From Zygnema cylindricum (Eukaryota; Streptophyta; Zygnematophyceae; Zygnematales; Zygnemataceae): a DNA stretch of 64,000 nucleotides. Of this stretch, positions 34,601 to 47,167 are shown piece after piece. The notes beneath the pieces were generated by a model, which ran no database searches, was not told the origin of the DNA, and saw nothing but the letters and a program-made list of their open reading frames with translations. The stretch lies in contig JBBHKE010002769.1 of assembly GCA_037447655.1 (NCBI GenBank), forward strand, positions 1-64,000, written 5' to 3'. Each line of letters starts with the position of its first letter. The stretch's first letter is position 1. The translations under genes were made by a program, and so were the position numbers.

Positions 34601-37600
34601 GACCGAGACTTGGCCTATTAGAGTAATCTTCGTTTGAATTACCACTTCCTGTCTTTTCCTTCCTACACCTTAAATTTCGTTTCTCTTGGAGCACAGCTGC
34701 TTCACCGACTGGACTATTATCAATGCCCATGTCACCATCAAGGCACGTTGAGACAGTGTGTGGTTTTCCAGATACAGGAGTGTCTCCATCAAGCCATATA
34801 GGAACAGTATGAGATTTTACAGGAGTGTCAAGGTCAAGCTTATCTTTGGTACTACCGAGGGGTTTAGTGTCAATCCGAGCTTTCCGTCGAGCATGTGCTG
34901 ATCCTCTACCCTTTGTCGGCTCCTTTCTAACATTCTCCTCTAACATTTCACTAGCTGTCTTCTGTCTGGTACGTCTTCCCCTTGTCCTCGTGACAGGCAT
35001 TATAGGACTCTCTTTACAGATCTGCCCTGGATCTTCGCTGTCGGTTTCAATGGGGTCTTCAGTATGCGTCCCTTGAGGTGCAATGTCCTCGATTTTATTA
35101 TCTATTACAGGATCTTCGCGCTGAAAAATGTCTCTAAGCCTGTTTTGCTTCACCTCGTTCAATGGAAGGTCCACCTTAACAGGACTCTTGCATACTTCAT
35201 CCACTTCCGTTTTGTTAACAACTGCTACATCAACCACCTTTCCACCCAAGATATTCCCTGGACTTAAAGCTGTGTTTCTTGTTCCGTGATCATCCAACAG
35301 TTCCTTTTCTTGAAGCACTGAATCACTCGTATTTGGCTTGCTTTGAGTGGTGGCTTCTGAAGGCGTTTTCACGTTTTCCTTGGAATGATTAGCACGTGAG
35401 CTTGACCTTGAAGCTCTACGAGTCATTTTTGATGATGTTGTCTCCTTCTCCAAAACGTTCTTGACATTTCTTTTACCAACTTGTTGATTTTTTTCCGCCT
35501 CTAGAGGTGGGTGAACTTCTTTTTCCACTCTTTGCCTTTCAGTACTAGAAGTTTTGTTATTGAGCGGCTCACTTCTAGTTGGTGTAGCTTTGATCCTGTT
35601 TGGAACCACGGGTAGTCTGACCTCTTTGTCATTTGCCTCGTCAGACTGTAATGTTTTCTTCTTGTTGATATGTTGTAAGTTTGAACTCCCCTTCTCTGGA
35701 AGATAAGAATTTACTGGTACCGAGGTCGGGGCAGGCCTGCCCGGCAACAACCTGAGTTCTGTTACCGGTTCTTTGGTGTCTGATCTGTTACCACTCTCTA
35801 AAATTAACAAGTCACAATTATCTTTCCTCTTCTCTTCCTGCTGGGCAAGCCCTTCTGCAGATTCAGCTGCTGGACCATTCTTTTCTTTGAAATTGTTGTT
35901 TGGCCCATCAATACAGGGAAGAGAAAGGGGCTTCTCGTTTCTGGTGCTATGCTCTGGCGCTAAGGAACCACTTCTAGTATTTTCACCTCGTCTAACAGCA
36001 GGAGCTTTCCCAGTTTGTGCAGTTTCAATTCCTTCGTGGATGCAAAATTCGAAGGATTCCTCTTTGAGTGCACTGGCTTCTGTATCTACTGACTTGGGAG
36101 CTTGAAGAGTAGTGTTCTTCACTCCATTCTGACCGGCTTTAGTTTGTTTTTTATTAACAGGCATCTGCCTCCCGGAGCTCTTCTGGGACACTGTAGCTGA
36201 TCCCGCACCTCCTTGGCTGGTCTCACTTGTCTTTATACTCAAGCCTATGCTTTTCTCTTGCTGTTGGACAGGCTGGGAGGAAAACGTGGCCTTCCTGTTC
36301 TCAGTACCTTGCTCCGCGAGCCTCTCCACTGTGATTCCATCTTTTTGAGGTACTACTGTGTCAATGGTACATGTTTCTGGCCTCAGTTCACCAGGATTAC
36401 TCTGCAGGGGTCTGACATTCAAAGATGAGGTGCTGGCCGCCTGTAGTTGCTTATTCCTCGGGAGAAGGATTGGCATAATACCGATTGAGGCTTTTCTTGC
36501 TGTCAGACTTGACCCTCCTGTTTGGCTGGAATTCAAGGAATCCCTTTGCGATAGACTGTCGGCTTTTGCCTGTTCAAACAAAGGGAAACAATGAATGGAA
36601 GTTCAGGCATGGTGCTAACATTCAACCTAACAAAAAAACGAAACAAGCTGTTGAAAGACTGCCCAGATATAATGTAAAGGTTTAAGACATGCAGCTCTGC
36701 ACGACATACCTTGTGCATCTGCTTTTGGATTTGTTGGATAATTCGTGCATTGATGATCCTTGCATCTGCTAATCACTACAGAGATGTTGGTTAGCACTGC
36801 AATGTTCCAATCAACAAGCGAGATGCTCAAAATATCATTTTGACATGAAGTATCAAAGTGAAGCAATTCCAAGTGAAATCCACAAAGAAAGGTTGCCATC
36901 TTTTCCATACCTTCTGTAGCAAACGTCATGAAAAGCCGAGAAGTTGTTCTTCCCTGAAATGAGCACGACACAAGACATGAACAGTTTGGGAGTCATTAGC
37001 CCTATGGTTTCTGATTAATTTCCATGTTCTGTATGCTTCAGAACATCAGTGTGCAAGGCTCTAGCTTGGTCAAACCACCGCTGGAGATATCCTTACCATT
37101 GGAACAATTTCTTCTGGAAATGTTTGACCGACCACAATCTCTATACAATTTGTTGAACAACCTGCCACACATTCGCAGGATATTTCCCTTGATGAGAGAA
37201 TAAAAAATTTAGCCGTGTGCTCTCATAACAACATTGAGTCTTAGGCTGGAACTAAGGACTAGAGTACGTGCAAATGGCTATCCTTCTGTTACAGTATTGT
37301 TTCAAGGTGGCGAGAACGAGCAATGTAGATGAATTTCACATATGCATAAAGTGGTAGCACTTAGTAATATAAACTTGGATCCATCACTGTGGCTTGTAAG
37401 ACATACTTTGAGGTTCGGCCTCAGATGGCTATGTGTCACCAAACCACTACATGAACAAAACAAGTATAAATAGGTTTCCTTCAAATTGCAGTTGAATTTG
37501 GAATAATAACAAAAAGTGGAAATGATTGCAACTCTTAAATCAGATGTACGTTAAAGATTCAAGAGTTGGACTGTTGAAAAACATACAGCCAATCTGCTGG

Positions 37601-39839
37601 ATGTTGCTGTAGAAAACATCTAGTAACAGCGCGTTGTCATCACCCTGCAGTTACAATTCAAATTTTTGACCTCTGTCAAACTGTCAGGTAAAGTGTCAGG
37701 GTGTGGCAACATAAGAAAAATTAAATCAAGAAGTTAAAAACTTCAGTAAAATTCTCGATGGAAAATTATGCAAAGTGGATTGCAAGATTAACCACCAAAA
37801 ACCAAATCATGTGCAAGTAACATTAGCAAAACTGTGGCTGGTGCTTCACCTTTTCAGAGTACGAGTCTCCTGGTTGCGCATAGAAGCTCACATGATTATA
37901 GCTTCGAGTTCGTCCATTCGAAAAATCAACCCACTTTTCATTCGCACAAGTTGCATCTTTGCCATTAATGACAAGCTTTGACAAAAGGAATGAATAGACA
38001 CTGCGTGGATTAGCAAGGGCAGTTCAGTTATGCACCATCTTAATAACACCCAGGATAGAGACGTTTGTAAACCAATTGTGGAATAGCTATTCCACATCTA
38101 CCATATCAATGAAGTGAAACAACGTTCTATATTGCAACAAATGGTTTGCCAGCTGATAAAATTCCAGTACCTTCGAAGAGGGCCTTGATTCTCGTTAAAC
38201 AGAATGACCAGATTGCGAATTTCACTTAGTAGACTAGGTTTTCTTTGTTGCTGTAGCGATCGCAAAGATGCTTGTGCGTGTGTATCCTCCAGCATCTCCT
38301 CCAACAGCTGAGGTGACCTTCTTGAGACTCTGGATGATATCATCACTACAAAATTTTAACAATGAAGCAACTATTGCATTATACAAAATTTACTCCTGCA
38401 TAGGTCTTTAATATAATCTGGTTTGACGGAGATACAATTTTTAAGTCAAAAACTCATGCGTCTCAGAAATTGCAAAGGCCGATTGTCTGGGGTACTTTGT
38501 ATTATAACAACTCTGAATAATTTTCTCAATGTGTTCAAAGCATTTTCAAAATTATTTACAAGGCCCTATATCTTAGTAACCTTTAGAATCGTGAAATACA
38601 TGACAACATTTATGTTCCTACATTGATGCCTCATGAAATTAGTGGCAGTTTAATGTTTGCTTGATAAATTAGAGAAACAGAGTGGAACTCATAAAATAAA
38701 GTGATGCAAGTACCTGTACAAAATCTCGACAATCGTGGCTTGTACCAAATAGTCACCAGCAACTGGAAGGACCTTTTTGAAAATTGCTTTACTGCAAGCA
38801 ATCCACATGATGTCAGAGACTTAGCTGATTGTAGTACACAGTCACTATTCCTACATGCAGTACAGATGCCAAGCAAGCGATTCCAGCAGTGAGAGTCCAA
38901 CAACTTTATGTGATTATGCCATTTGTCCCTACGCCTACTTGTTGACATGATGAAGAACCGGATAGTGCCGATAGACTCACCATTGGTCTCTATTTTCTGC
39001 AAATGTATCCTGATTTTGTAGCGATTGTGTTACCAGACAGCAAAGAGCGTCCAAGACTGCACGCTGAAGCGTCACGTCAGTGATGCTGGCAGCAGCCAGG
39101 AGAGAAAATCTCGAGATAAATGAACTGCCACATTGTAACTTCCCTGCACGAAACAATGGAAAACAGGGTGCTTTAAGATATCATAATTCTGTAGGCCTCA
39201 TAACGTTGCAGACAACCTTAACGAATAGGTGTAAATAGTACAAGTTAGGCTGCACCTCCTCTTCATGGGGAACACACTCACCCTCTTGATGCTCACTCAA
39301 ATCTTCTACAGTATTGCAGAGTTGAACCAGAATGTCCACATCTTTATTGTTATCGCACCCTTTTTCGAAAAGGACATCAAACAACTTCTCCAACGTTTTC
39401 ACAACACCATGTCGAAGGCTAAGTTCTAGGTCGACATCGGATTGCATCACTTTCTGACGTAGGGATGTTAAGCTTTCTTGCAATACTGTAAACTGCAAAC
39501 GAGCTCCTTGTAAGCTCTGTTACAAAAACTTCCATGGTATGTCAGTGATAACGAGTGATGGACAGAATCTGAATCTTGAAGCAATCAGTAACGCATCAAA
39601 TTAGTACTCAAACAAATTAGTACATCAAATTAGTATAAACATGCCAGCAACTAAAAAGGGAGAGTTCTTGTTTTCTTAAGAAAAAAGGGCTCTCTCTTTA
39701 CCTTCTCCAGCATCTGAATTGTTTTAGCTAATCCACTCTCCTTCTTTGTAGATGTCTTGTCATTTCTTAAACCCTGTTGAACTCGATCCGATTTCTGACT
39801 ATCAACTGCATAAGCCGAATCCTTTACTTTAGTTGCCAT
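31604..39839 (-). CDS. Meiotic chromosome axis protein, SYCP2/ASY3-like (19 exons, 1362 aa)
   Basis: Exons in transcript order: 39839-39702, 39516-39282, 39143-38981, 38791-38714, 38329-38171, 38000-37850, 37644-37587, 37161-37097, 36953-36911, 36765-36710, 36569-34460, 34224-34105, 33928-33803, 33638-33558, 33345-33198, 32874-32816, 32620-32486, 32258-32167, 31675-31604. All borders are GT-AG, phases agree, and the total (4089 nt) is divisible by three. Residues of about 20-260 are helical, like the SYCP2 ARM domain (LPVAGDYLVQATIVEILYR). About 258-350 resemble its SLD domain (EKWVDFSNGRTRSYNHVSFY, QTFPEEIVPM). 380-1090 are charged and disordered. 1195-1360 form a coiled coil with the ASY3 pattern (AAHEKLMTQAKQ...CLADAERRLVAVQK). 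Expected role: a filament of the meiotic chromosome axis that recruits a HORMA protein. Homology is judged from remembered patterns. Confidence 0.75.
33346..33557 (-). repeat. Tandem duplication of a complete intron (2 x 106 nt)
   Basis: Between exons 14 and 15 of the ASY3-like gene. Each unit begins GTAGAATG and ends TTTGCAGAG in transcript direction, that is, at a 5' and a 3' splice site. The units are 33557-33452 and 33451-33346, with about three differences. The bases just outside (T before, C after) do not extend the repeat, so its limits coincide exactly with the intron borders. Confidence 0.85.
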
Positions 39840-41274
39840 AATGATGTGTTTGCAGAAATCTCAATAATCTTTTACTTCCTTAACTGCGACTTCCCTTATT
39901 AGTCGTTACCTTCCGTGCTTCACACGTTAGCGATGTCTAAATTTTCTTAAATGCATCAGACAATTTTTGGGTTAGAAAACTATTTTTCCCAGCCATCAAA
40001 AGCGTTTTTTTTAGCAGAAATTGTTTATTGTTTTCCATTTGCCAGGTCTGGGTAGAAGGGTGAAGGATTGTCACGCTACAAACGATCTACCCGGCGGCTC
40101 GGTCTTAGTTAAGCGTCGGCTTAAATTTTTTCATTCGCATTACCTTTCCCGCCAATGAATGGCACATTTCAAACAATGACCGGCGGCAAGCCATTTGCTA
40201 AAGCTTGCCTTCAAATTTTAAATTTCATTTCCGTGGCTATCCAACAAAATTTACCGTTCGAACTTTAGATTAAATGTGCGAAATATTTTAGCTCGTGAAA
40301 TACGTGTATACGCAAATCGTGTGCGTATAGTACGCTCCTATCATGGTTACGAATAACAAATATGAAATAGCACTGCTTAGTGCTTACGGTATACTATAGC
40401 TGAAAATTGCCAAATGGGAGCACTATATGTACCATGTGCATATTATGTCCAACAACCATAAAATACGTGTCCTGTACGAGGTCATTCCATCCGGCTTCTA
40501 TAGGAACTTCAAGTACAAGTTAAATTTTAAAACTATTTGTACAGCGCCCCTCGATTGGTTCGCCAGTGCAGATATAAAATTGGCCAAATATTATCGCCCC
40601 GCCATAATTCAAAATTTCAAATCTTCAAACAATTAGCGATGTGAATATGTCATGAACCATTGCGAATTTGCGACCTTCCCGAAGCGACGAGTACGGACAC
40701 ATGTACGGTAGTACGGCAAGGTGAGAGGGTGAGATCGCAGCCCGCCACGCTACGATACGGTGCAAAAATGGGGAGTTTATCGGCGGGTTTGCGCACATGG
40801 TTGGAGTTTTGGTTCGTTTTGATAAGTCTCTGTTTTTTTTCCTTTTGTTTTGGTTGGGAACTTCGGACTTGGAGACCTGAACCAGTAACGCTCCTACCAA
40901 GTACCAACACTGAACTGTACTGTAGTGTTGAATCGAATTAATACTTGAGACGGAGCTGAGCCTAAGTGGTGCCATACGCAAATTGTCTTTCCGAACTAAA
41001 TCTATGTTGTCTTAACTCTTTTCGAAACAAATCCATGTATCGATATGTTTGTTGTGTTCCTTTTCCTCTTCTCTTTCTTAATCCATGCATTTTCCATTTA
41101 TAAGTATTGAATGTATTTGGTGTTTTCTCTATTTCAGTAATTCAATTGAAATAGACCGCCCTTCCTGTTTGTCCGTTTTTATTTTCTCCTTTTCCCAGGA
41201 GGCAAGTTTTTTTGTTTTTTTTCATCAGGGACCATTTTAATTTGTTCCTATACCAGCTTGTGTCAGGTTTCGCG
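39840..41274. promoter_or_regulatory. Shared divergent upstream region
   Basis: 1.4 kb lie between the start codons of the ASY3-like gene (minus) and the Myb/telobox gene (plus). It probably holds both promoters and 5' UTRs. No specific site can be assigned, and short open frames around 40625-40981 on both strands show no recognisable protein. Confidence 0.4.
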
Positions 41275-44200
41275 ATGAAATCAAGGTAAATGGCTAACTT
41301 GTTAGTATTTTATTGCTTTTTGGAAGGGACTGGTAATCTCTATTGCCGAAGGATTGTGTTTGCGTTGACGCAATTTTATGAACGTTAGAAGAAGCTCAGC
41401 GTGGAGCACAGTATGTTGAGCACAGTATGTTTCTTTCAATATACATTAGGTTTTCATGAATATCTGTACCCTGATCGATCTGGAGTACGCTGAGGATTTT
41501 TCTAATCTGTTAACTGTCTCCTTACAGGGATTCTAGTCCTCTGGCAATTTTTTCAATGGACTTTAGCGATGATAATTCTCAAGATAAAGATGAAGAATTC
41601 CCCGTGAGTAGGTCTGTACATTGAACTTCACCCTTCTCGTCAGCAATAAGAGAGTAGGTTTATGAAAACTCCATTTTCCTGGAGAACGCTTCTGGTAATT
41701 TTTTATAGATTATGACGCTTTCTTGCTTATTCTTGTGTCAAGGCTGCTCTTTTTGAACTAATCGTGATTGTTCTTAGTCTATTATCCAGCCAAGTGAAAG
41801 CCATTGGGAGAATGTTGGCTGACCTTAAACGGAAAGCAAAGTACCATGGGCATTCGCGTATTCAAGAATCTGTAGCCAAGATGGCTACCTCTTTTAAGGA
41901 GGAATTCACCACCATGGAATGTAACTTAAAGAGTTGCATGTAAGCACGTATTCCCCATTGACAGTAATCCTCATTTCTTTTTTCTCTAGGTCCTTAGCGG
42001 AAATGAAGCCGAAAATATTACTCCTCGATTGCTAAATGATAGATTCTATTGCATCAAACAAAACTGCCGGCAGTTGGTTTGAATGGCCTTTCCTTGACAA
42101 TCCTCCAAGTTTCATTTGCTGCAGTTCACAGGCAGTACAAGAAATCGATGGGAGATTGGAGAAGATGGAGATGGCTATGCAGAGTACGTTTGAATTTGGT
42201 TTTGAACGGTTCCAGAAGAGCATTTCCGGTAATCTTGGTCTGTTTGTAAAAGCCTCCAAAATTGAAAGACTACTCCTTTCTGTGTACTAGATATTGGTTA
42301 TTGGCTGCCACTTCAGAGATATTTTTTGCTGCTAAAGCAATTCCTTAACCTTTTGCAGAACATCGCGAAATGCTGGAATCCTTCAGTTTGAGGCAGCAAG
42401 CAGAGAGAGATGCACAATTGAGTGACCATAGAGATCTCTTCATGGAGCTTTGCGATTTACGAAAGGAAATACAGGTGTGAAACACGTTTTAGCATTTGCA
42501 GCTTTAAAAGCTCAGAAGGAATAAAATTTGACACAGCAGCCATTGTCGGTTAAGGAGCTTGATAAAATGGTTCTCATCTCAATATGTTAGGACACATGGC
42601 TATCCATAAAACCGACACCTATAACTCAGGCTTTTGTTCCGTTCCTTTCACTGGCTCTCGCCATCAAACAAGCAGGGCCAAAAACCTTCTGAACAAGACA
42701 CATTTCGTGTTAGACCCTTTCGCAATTCGTCTGGAGTACCTGAGGAAGACATCCCTGTGAATATTTTGCGACCTGAAACTACACACTCAGCACAGCAGCC
42801 AAGATCAGGGTAAGCCAATGTTTGGCCGTCAATTAGCTTTTACATTGCCAATTGGCATTTATATTTACCAGTGGAGTACGCCTGCCTGAGTGTCGTCGCC
42901 ATAGATACACTATTTGAATTGTTTCGATTTCCAGCTGATCAATGGTAGCTTTCTTCTGCAAACAGGGATTTTTCTACTATGGAACCTGTGAAACATTTTG
43001 TGAGGAATTCCAGTACCAATGGCAACAATGTGGCAGGTGAACTTGAATTTGCACATGAAAGTATACTTCACCGTCAGGATACTTCTCATCCACTTTCACC
43101 ACAAGCACAGAGAAGAGTCGATGCCCTGCAAGTTGATAAGGATAAAAATCGCTCATGCCAAAACCTGCATCAACCTTCTGGCGAAAGCTTGTGGACTGAG
43201 CTTTTCGAGGCACAATTGGCCATTCTAGAAGCCAAACGGTTGGAGCAGGCTACAGAAGATGAGCTGGCCGACCACGTTGGTAAACACACAAAGATGAGTG
43301 GTAACCACAGTGATAACCATGGTAACCACAGTGATAAACATGGTAACCACAGTGATAACCATGGTAACCACACTGGTGTCTGTACTCATTGCAAAAATTC
43401 ACTGTATTCAACTCCTGAGCAACCTTCTTCTGTTGGAAACATCTGTCAGTGCCAAAGACAGCCAGACAGACTGGTTGCTACAGAGAATAGTAATCCTGTC
43501 AATGCGGTCAATGAAGTTCATCAAGAAAGGTTATCGGACCATATGCTAAATCAAATCGAATGTCTAGAACAAGAGGATACAAATCAAGATCGGGAGGCTG
43601 TTTCCACCGCTGGTCAGCAAATAAACACAGGTCGGTCATTGATACCTGCTCAATCTCAAAGGCTTTCATATCGTGCATTGTTGTAAACTGATGCAAGTCA
43701 AACATATTCAACCTGTAAAGCTCTAAATCATGCGGAAAGAAGTCTTGACGAAGTCAATTCCTAACGCAATGCAGGAGAGCAACCAGGTACAGCTGAATTA
43801 AATGGACCTCCCATTACCAAAGACTCAGTTGGTACTGTGAGGCAACAAACCGTGCTGCAACCACACCCTACAGGTGATTACTTGCCTTGGCAAGTTTTTA
43901 CATGTAGGCCATGTTAAAACTTCCATGAAAATTGAAGCAATGCATTTGCTTATTTTGCTGCAAAATCTGAACAGACACATGCTGAAGCTGTTTGTGTCTC
44001 TACGGAGTGAGAATTGGTCTGTCTGTCTCAGTGGTTGGAGACTCTTTAATACATTCACCTTCAATACAATCACTAGAATTACAGGTGGACCACATCAACA
44101 CCAAACGGCTGCGTTCAATCGTGTGAAAGCACCCGTGTCAGCAAAGAGAAGAAGACAACCTGTGCACCAGTCAATTGACAAGAAGATGGTCACAGTGGCT

Positions 44201-45057
44201 GATGTATGTGGTCAGGCGACTATAGATAACATGCCCGGGAATGCTTCGGTTTCAGCCGGAGACCTTGACCAGGATGCTGACATTGCAGTGAACTCTGAAA
44301 AAAAATCGGAGAAACAGCCAAGTGTAGCGTCCGAAAGAAGGCGCAGTCGAAGACAGTTCAGTGAAATAGATGTATTAACGTTAGTATCGGCGGTCGAACA
44401 GCTTGGAAAAGGCCGGTAAGATATCGATTCTCCCAAGTCAGTGTTCTCGAGACCATTTGCAAGAAATCTGGTTTGTGCTACAAGGGGTGCGATGCTCGGT
44501 GCAACAGATTATTTTTAGTGCTGTAAAGGAAACCCATATTAGTGTGTTCTTGACATTTGAGGTAGCTGCAGGTGGCAGGAGGTGAAGGAGAGGTGGTTTC
44601 TCCACGATAAGCACAGAACGCCTACAGATCTCAAGGTAAAGCAAATGGCACTGGTTTGGAAACCGGTGTCTCTATATGCTAACTGGAAATCTCATTTTGA
44701 CTGATGAAGCATGTCATGATTGCCAGAAATAGCTGAGTATTTTGTAAAGTTCAATGAATGATATAGTAGCCTGCTAGCTTCAAGTTTCCTCGTCATGGAT
44801 GTTCACGCTGTCATATCCTTCTTTAACCATCTAAATGAGCCGAGAGCACAAAGTTCCTAAATCAGTTTGCTCAGCTGAGAGCATTAATCGGGGCGTTCCT
44901 CTCACTTGACACTGACTCAATGTCGTTCGAGTTTTTGTTTATACAGGACAAGTGGCGCTCATTAGTGCGGGCAGCCAAACATCCATTGGCTATAAAAAGA
45001 GGTGTCCTTATTCCAGCTAGCTTAACAATTAGGATTTTGCGAGCAAATAGAATATAG
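41275..45057 (+). CDS. Telobox Myb (TRF-like) protein with N-terminal coiled coil (11 exons, 626 aa)
   Basis: Exons: 41275-41285, 41528-41611, 41778-41939, 42125-42228, 42359-42474, 42676-42809, 42966-43630, 43775-43873, 44085-44415, 44572-44635, 44947-45057. Phases agree and the total (1881 nt) is divisible by three. The N-terminal third is charged and helical (VKAIGRMLADLKRKAKYHG; EIDGRLEKMEMAM). The middle is disordered with a GNHSDNH repeat. The C-terminus (about 544-612) is a single Myb repeat of the telomere-binding type (RRQFSEIDVLTLVSAVEQLG, then GRWQEVKERWF) with the telobox helix DLKDKWRSL. Plant proteins with this domain bind TTTAGGG repeats. The 11-nt first exon and the exon 3 acceptor (41778 or 41790) are the least certain parts. 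Confidence 0.75.
43296..43376 (+). repeat. 24-bp coding repeat, GNHSDNH
   Basis: About three and a half copies of GGTAACCACAGTGATAACCAT within exon 7, encoding His/Asn-rich (GNHSDNH)n. It lies between the Glu-rich helix and the cysteine-containing stretch VCTHCKNSLY. Confidence 0.85.
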
Positions 45058-47167
45058 CATTCAACTTAAACAAATCAAACTTGCATAGAGTTTATTTATT
45101 TGACTGTCTGATTTGGAACGCGGCCTATCATCTTGGTGGTTTCCTGAGCCAGAAAGCAACTCTAGCGTTCATTTCGTGAAGGTTCTTAGTAATCCATAGG
45201 GTTCCGATATTGGGGGAAGGCATTTCGGCCTGTCTACTCCTTATCCTCAAACAAGTTGATGAGCGATCAGCTGACAGAAGTACAGGGACTATTGAGGTTC
45301 ATTTCGGCACCTGCTAATACATATTGGAGTGTGCATGTTGTTTTGAACTTGTGGATACATGAAAGGTACATCATGCGAACTAAGACTTTTTACCATGGCA
45401 AGTATAAAAGAAAGCGTATACACTCTGTTTCATAATTGCAAGGACTGGCATCTGGCCTGAATACCGGTTTGAAGGTTGTGGTGAATTTTAATTGAACACA
45501 AAACAGTTTAGTTTTGGTAATAGTCAGCAGACACATGAACACTCATAATATGGAGTTCAATGTACAGATGACATTTTCGTCTAGTTTGCATCAGGGCATA
45601 TGTGACTCTTGAACATTCCATTGTGTCAATTTCCGTGAAGAATATGTAATAGAGGTAGTCACTCGTATAGAGAGACTACCTCATTAAATCCGTTTAGGAA
45701 CACCTTTACCCCTCCCAAAGGTAGAAAGTCCAAGCAGTTCTCAACATGTGTCCAAACATCTATTCTCCTCCACTCTCTTAAATGTATGGGATATTCTTTG
45801 CCTTTTGCACACCTACCTATATTCTGGACAAAATAGTCGTTTTACAATTGGAATAGGTCACCAAAAAATACCGAGAATGACAATGCATATTTGTGCATCC
45901 ACTTTTGTGAAGCATTATAGAGGGGTGTCATTTGGGCCATACTACTTTAGCCACTATGTGATGTTTATGATGACTACAGCACCGCAAATGTTCCATATGT
46001 AATGAAAAGTAAGGGGATCATGGAGTATAGTTGCAATTTTGAGAATTGTGCTAAAAAACCAACAGGTGAATACAGACAACCTAACATACTATTTTTATGT
46101 GATAGGTCAATTTAAGTAATCAAAAACCTTTCTACTGTTTCTTGAAGTGCTCTAAAAGAAATTTGAACAGAAAAAGGGAAAAAAAATGTGTGGAAAAAAC
46201 TGAAAATCAAATGCCTGTTGGTGAGACACGTTGCGTACATAGATGAACCCTGCTTCAGCGCCAATTTCAGCAAACAATCACAATAAGTCTGACGCCTTCA
46301 TAGTTGCTTCGGAATGTTGGAAGATATTTGCTGGAACTTCGAGCAATTGGAGATGCATCAAGCTAAACATTCCATGTAAAGGGTGAATGGGCAAAGTGTC
46401 CATGTGAACTCGAGATACTCCGTGAATAGCAATTAACATTGATAACACTAATACCGTGTCCATCTAATTTCTCTGTTCGTTACGATAATCTGGTCAGCAG
46501 TAGAAATAGTCCACGTTGATAACACTAAATTAAACCCCTCACAATACATTTATTAACGCTAATAGCGATTCACGGTGTAACACTTATGAGTGTTACGGAT
46601 GATTTTAGCCCGTAACTCATTTGCAATACTAAAGTAAACATGTCTATAAAAGTTATGTTGTGGCAAGAAGTACAACACTGACAATGTACAATTTCGGCCC
46701 CGGCATCCAAGTAACTCCAATTAACCTCACTTAGCCGATCTCGAAACAATGAAGGAGTTAAGCAAAAAATTCCTTGCCTTCCAAACAAAGAGTTAAATAG
46801 CGTTACTTGAAGGTTTCCTGGTAGGACCATTTTTGAGCTAGTGGCCTTTGTTACAAATCTCGTTGGATGACAATGTAATGCCTCAATAACTGCTTAATTG
46901 AACATACTTGTGCTTTTGATATCTTCCGTTTATTCTACAATTTTATTAAAGCTTTCGGTAATTTGTTGATCATTTATAAACTTGCAGCCTTTTTGAAATG
47001 CTTCAACATTTTACGGTAGTCGGTATGCTTGTCATTTTTGTTGTCTCATATGTACATAGAAAAGAACGCACGATCTCTTAAATCACAAAACTCGAATACA
47101 CAAGTGCGGTCAAAAAGGCTTGATTGCGTTAACTAATGGCAGAAACTGTGTTGCTGTTGAAAAATGT
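45058..47167. other. Intergenic region between the Myb and CCDC174-like genes
   Basis: No gene recognised. It contains a stem-loop at about 45653-45684 (GAGGTAGTC with GACTACCTC) and one end of an ACACCGC-type MITE at about 46551-46580, whose partner end I could not find. Confidence 0.5.

Noticed and set aside
34825-36594. Several plus-strand open frames opposite the ASY3-like gene
   Set aside because: They are shadows of the 703-codon minus-strand exon, without their own splice or motif support.
40625-40981. A gene in the divergent promoter region
   Set aside because: Overlapping short frames on both strands without recognisable sequence; more likely untranslated leader.
46570-46830. 5S rRNA-like stretch (GGATGCCGGGGCC on the minus strand)
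   Set aside because: Only the first few bases resemble 5S rRNA; the internal control regions do not match.
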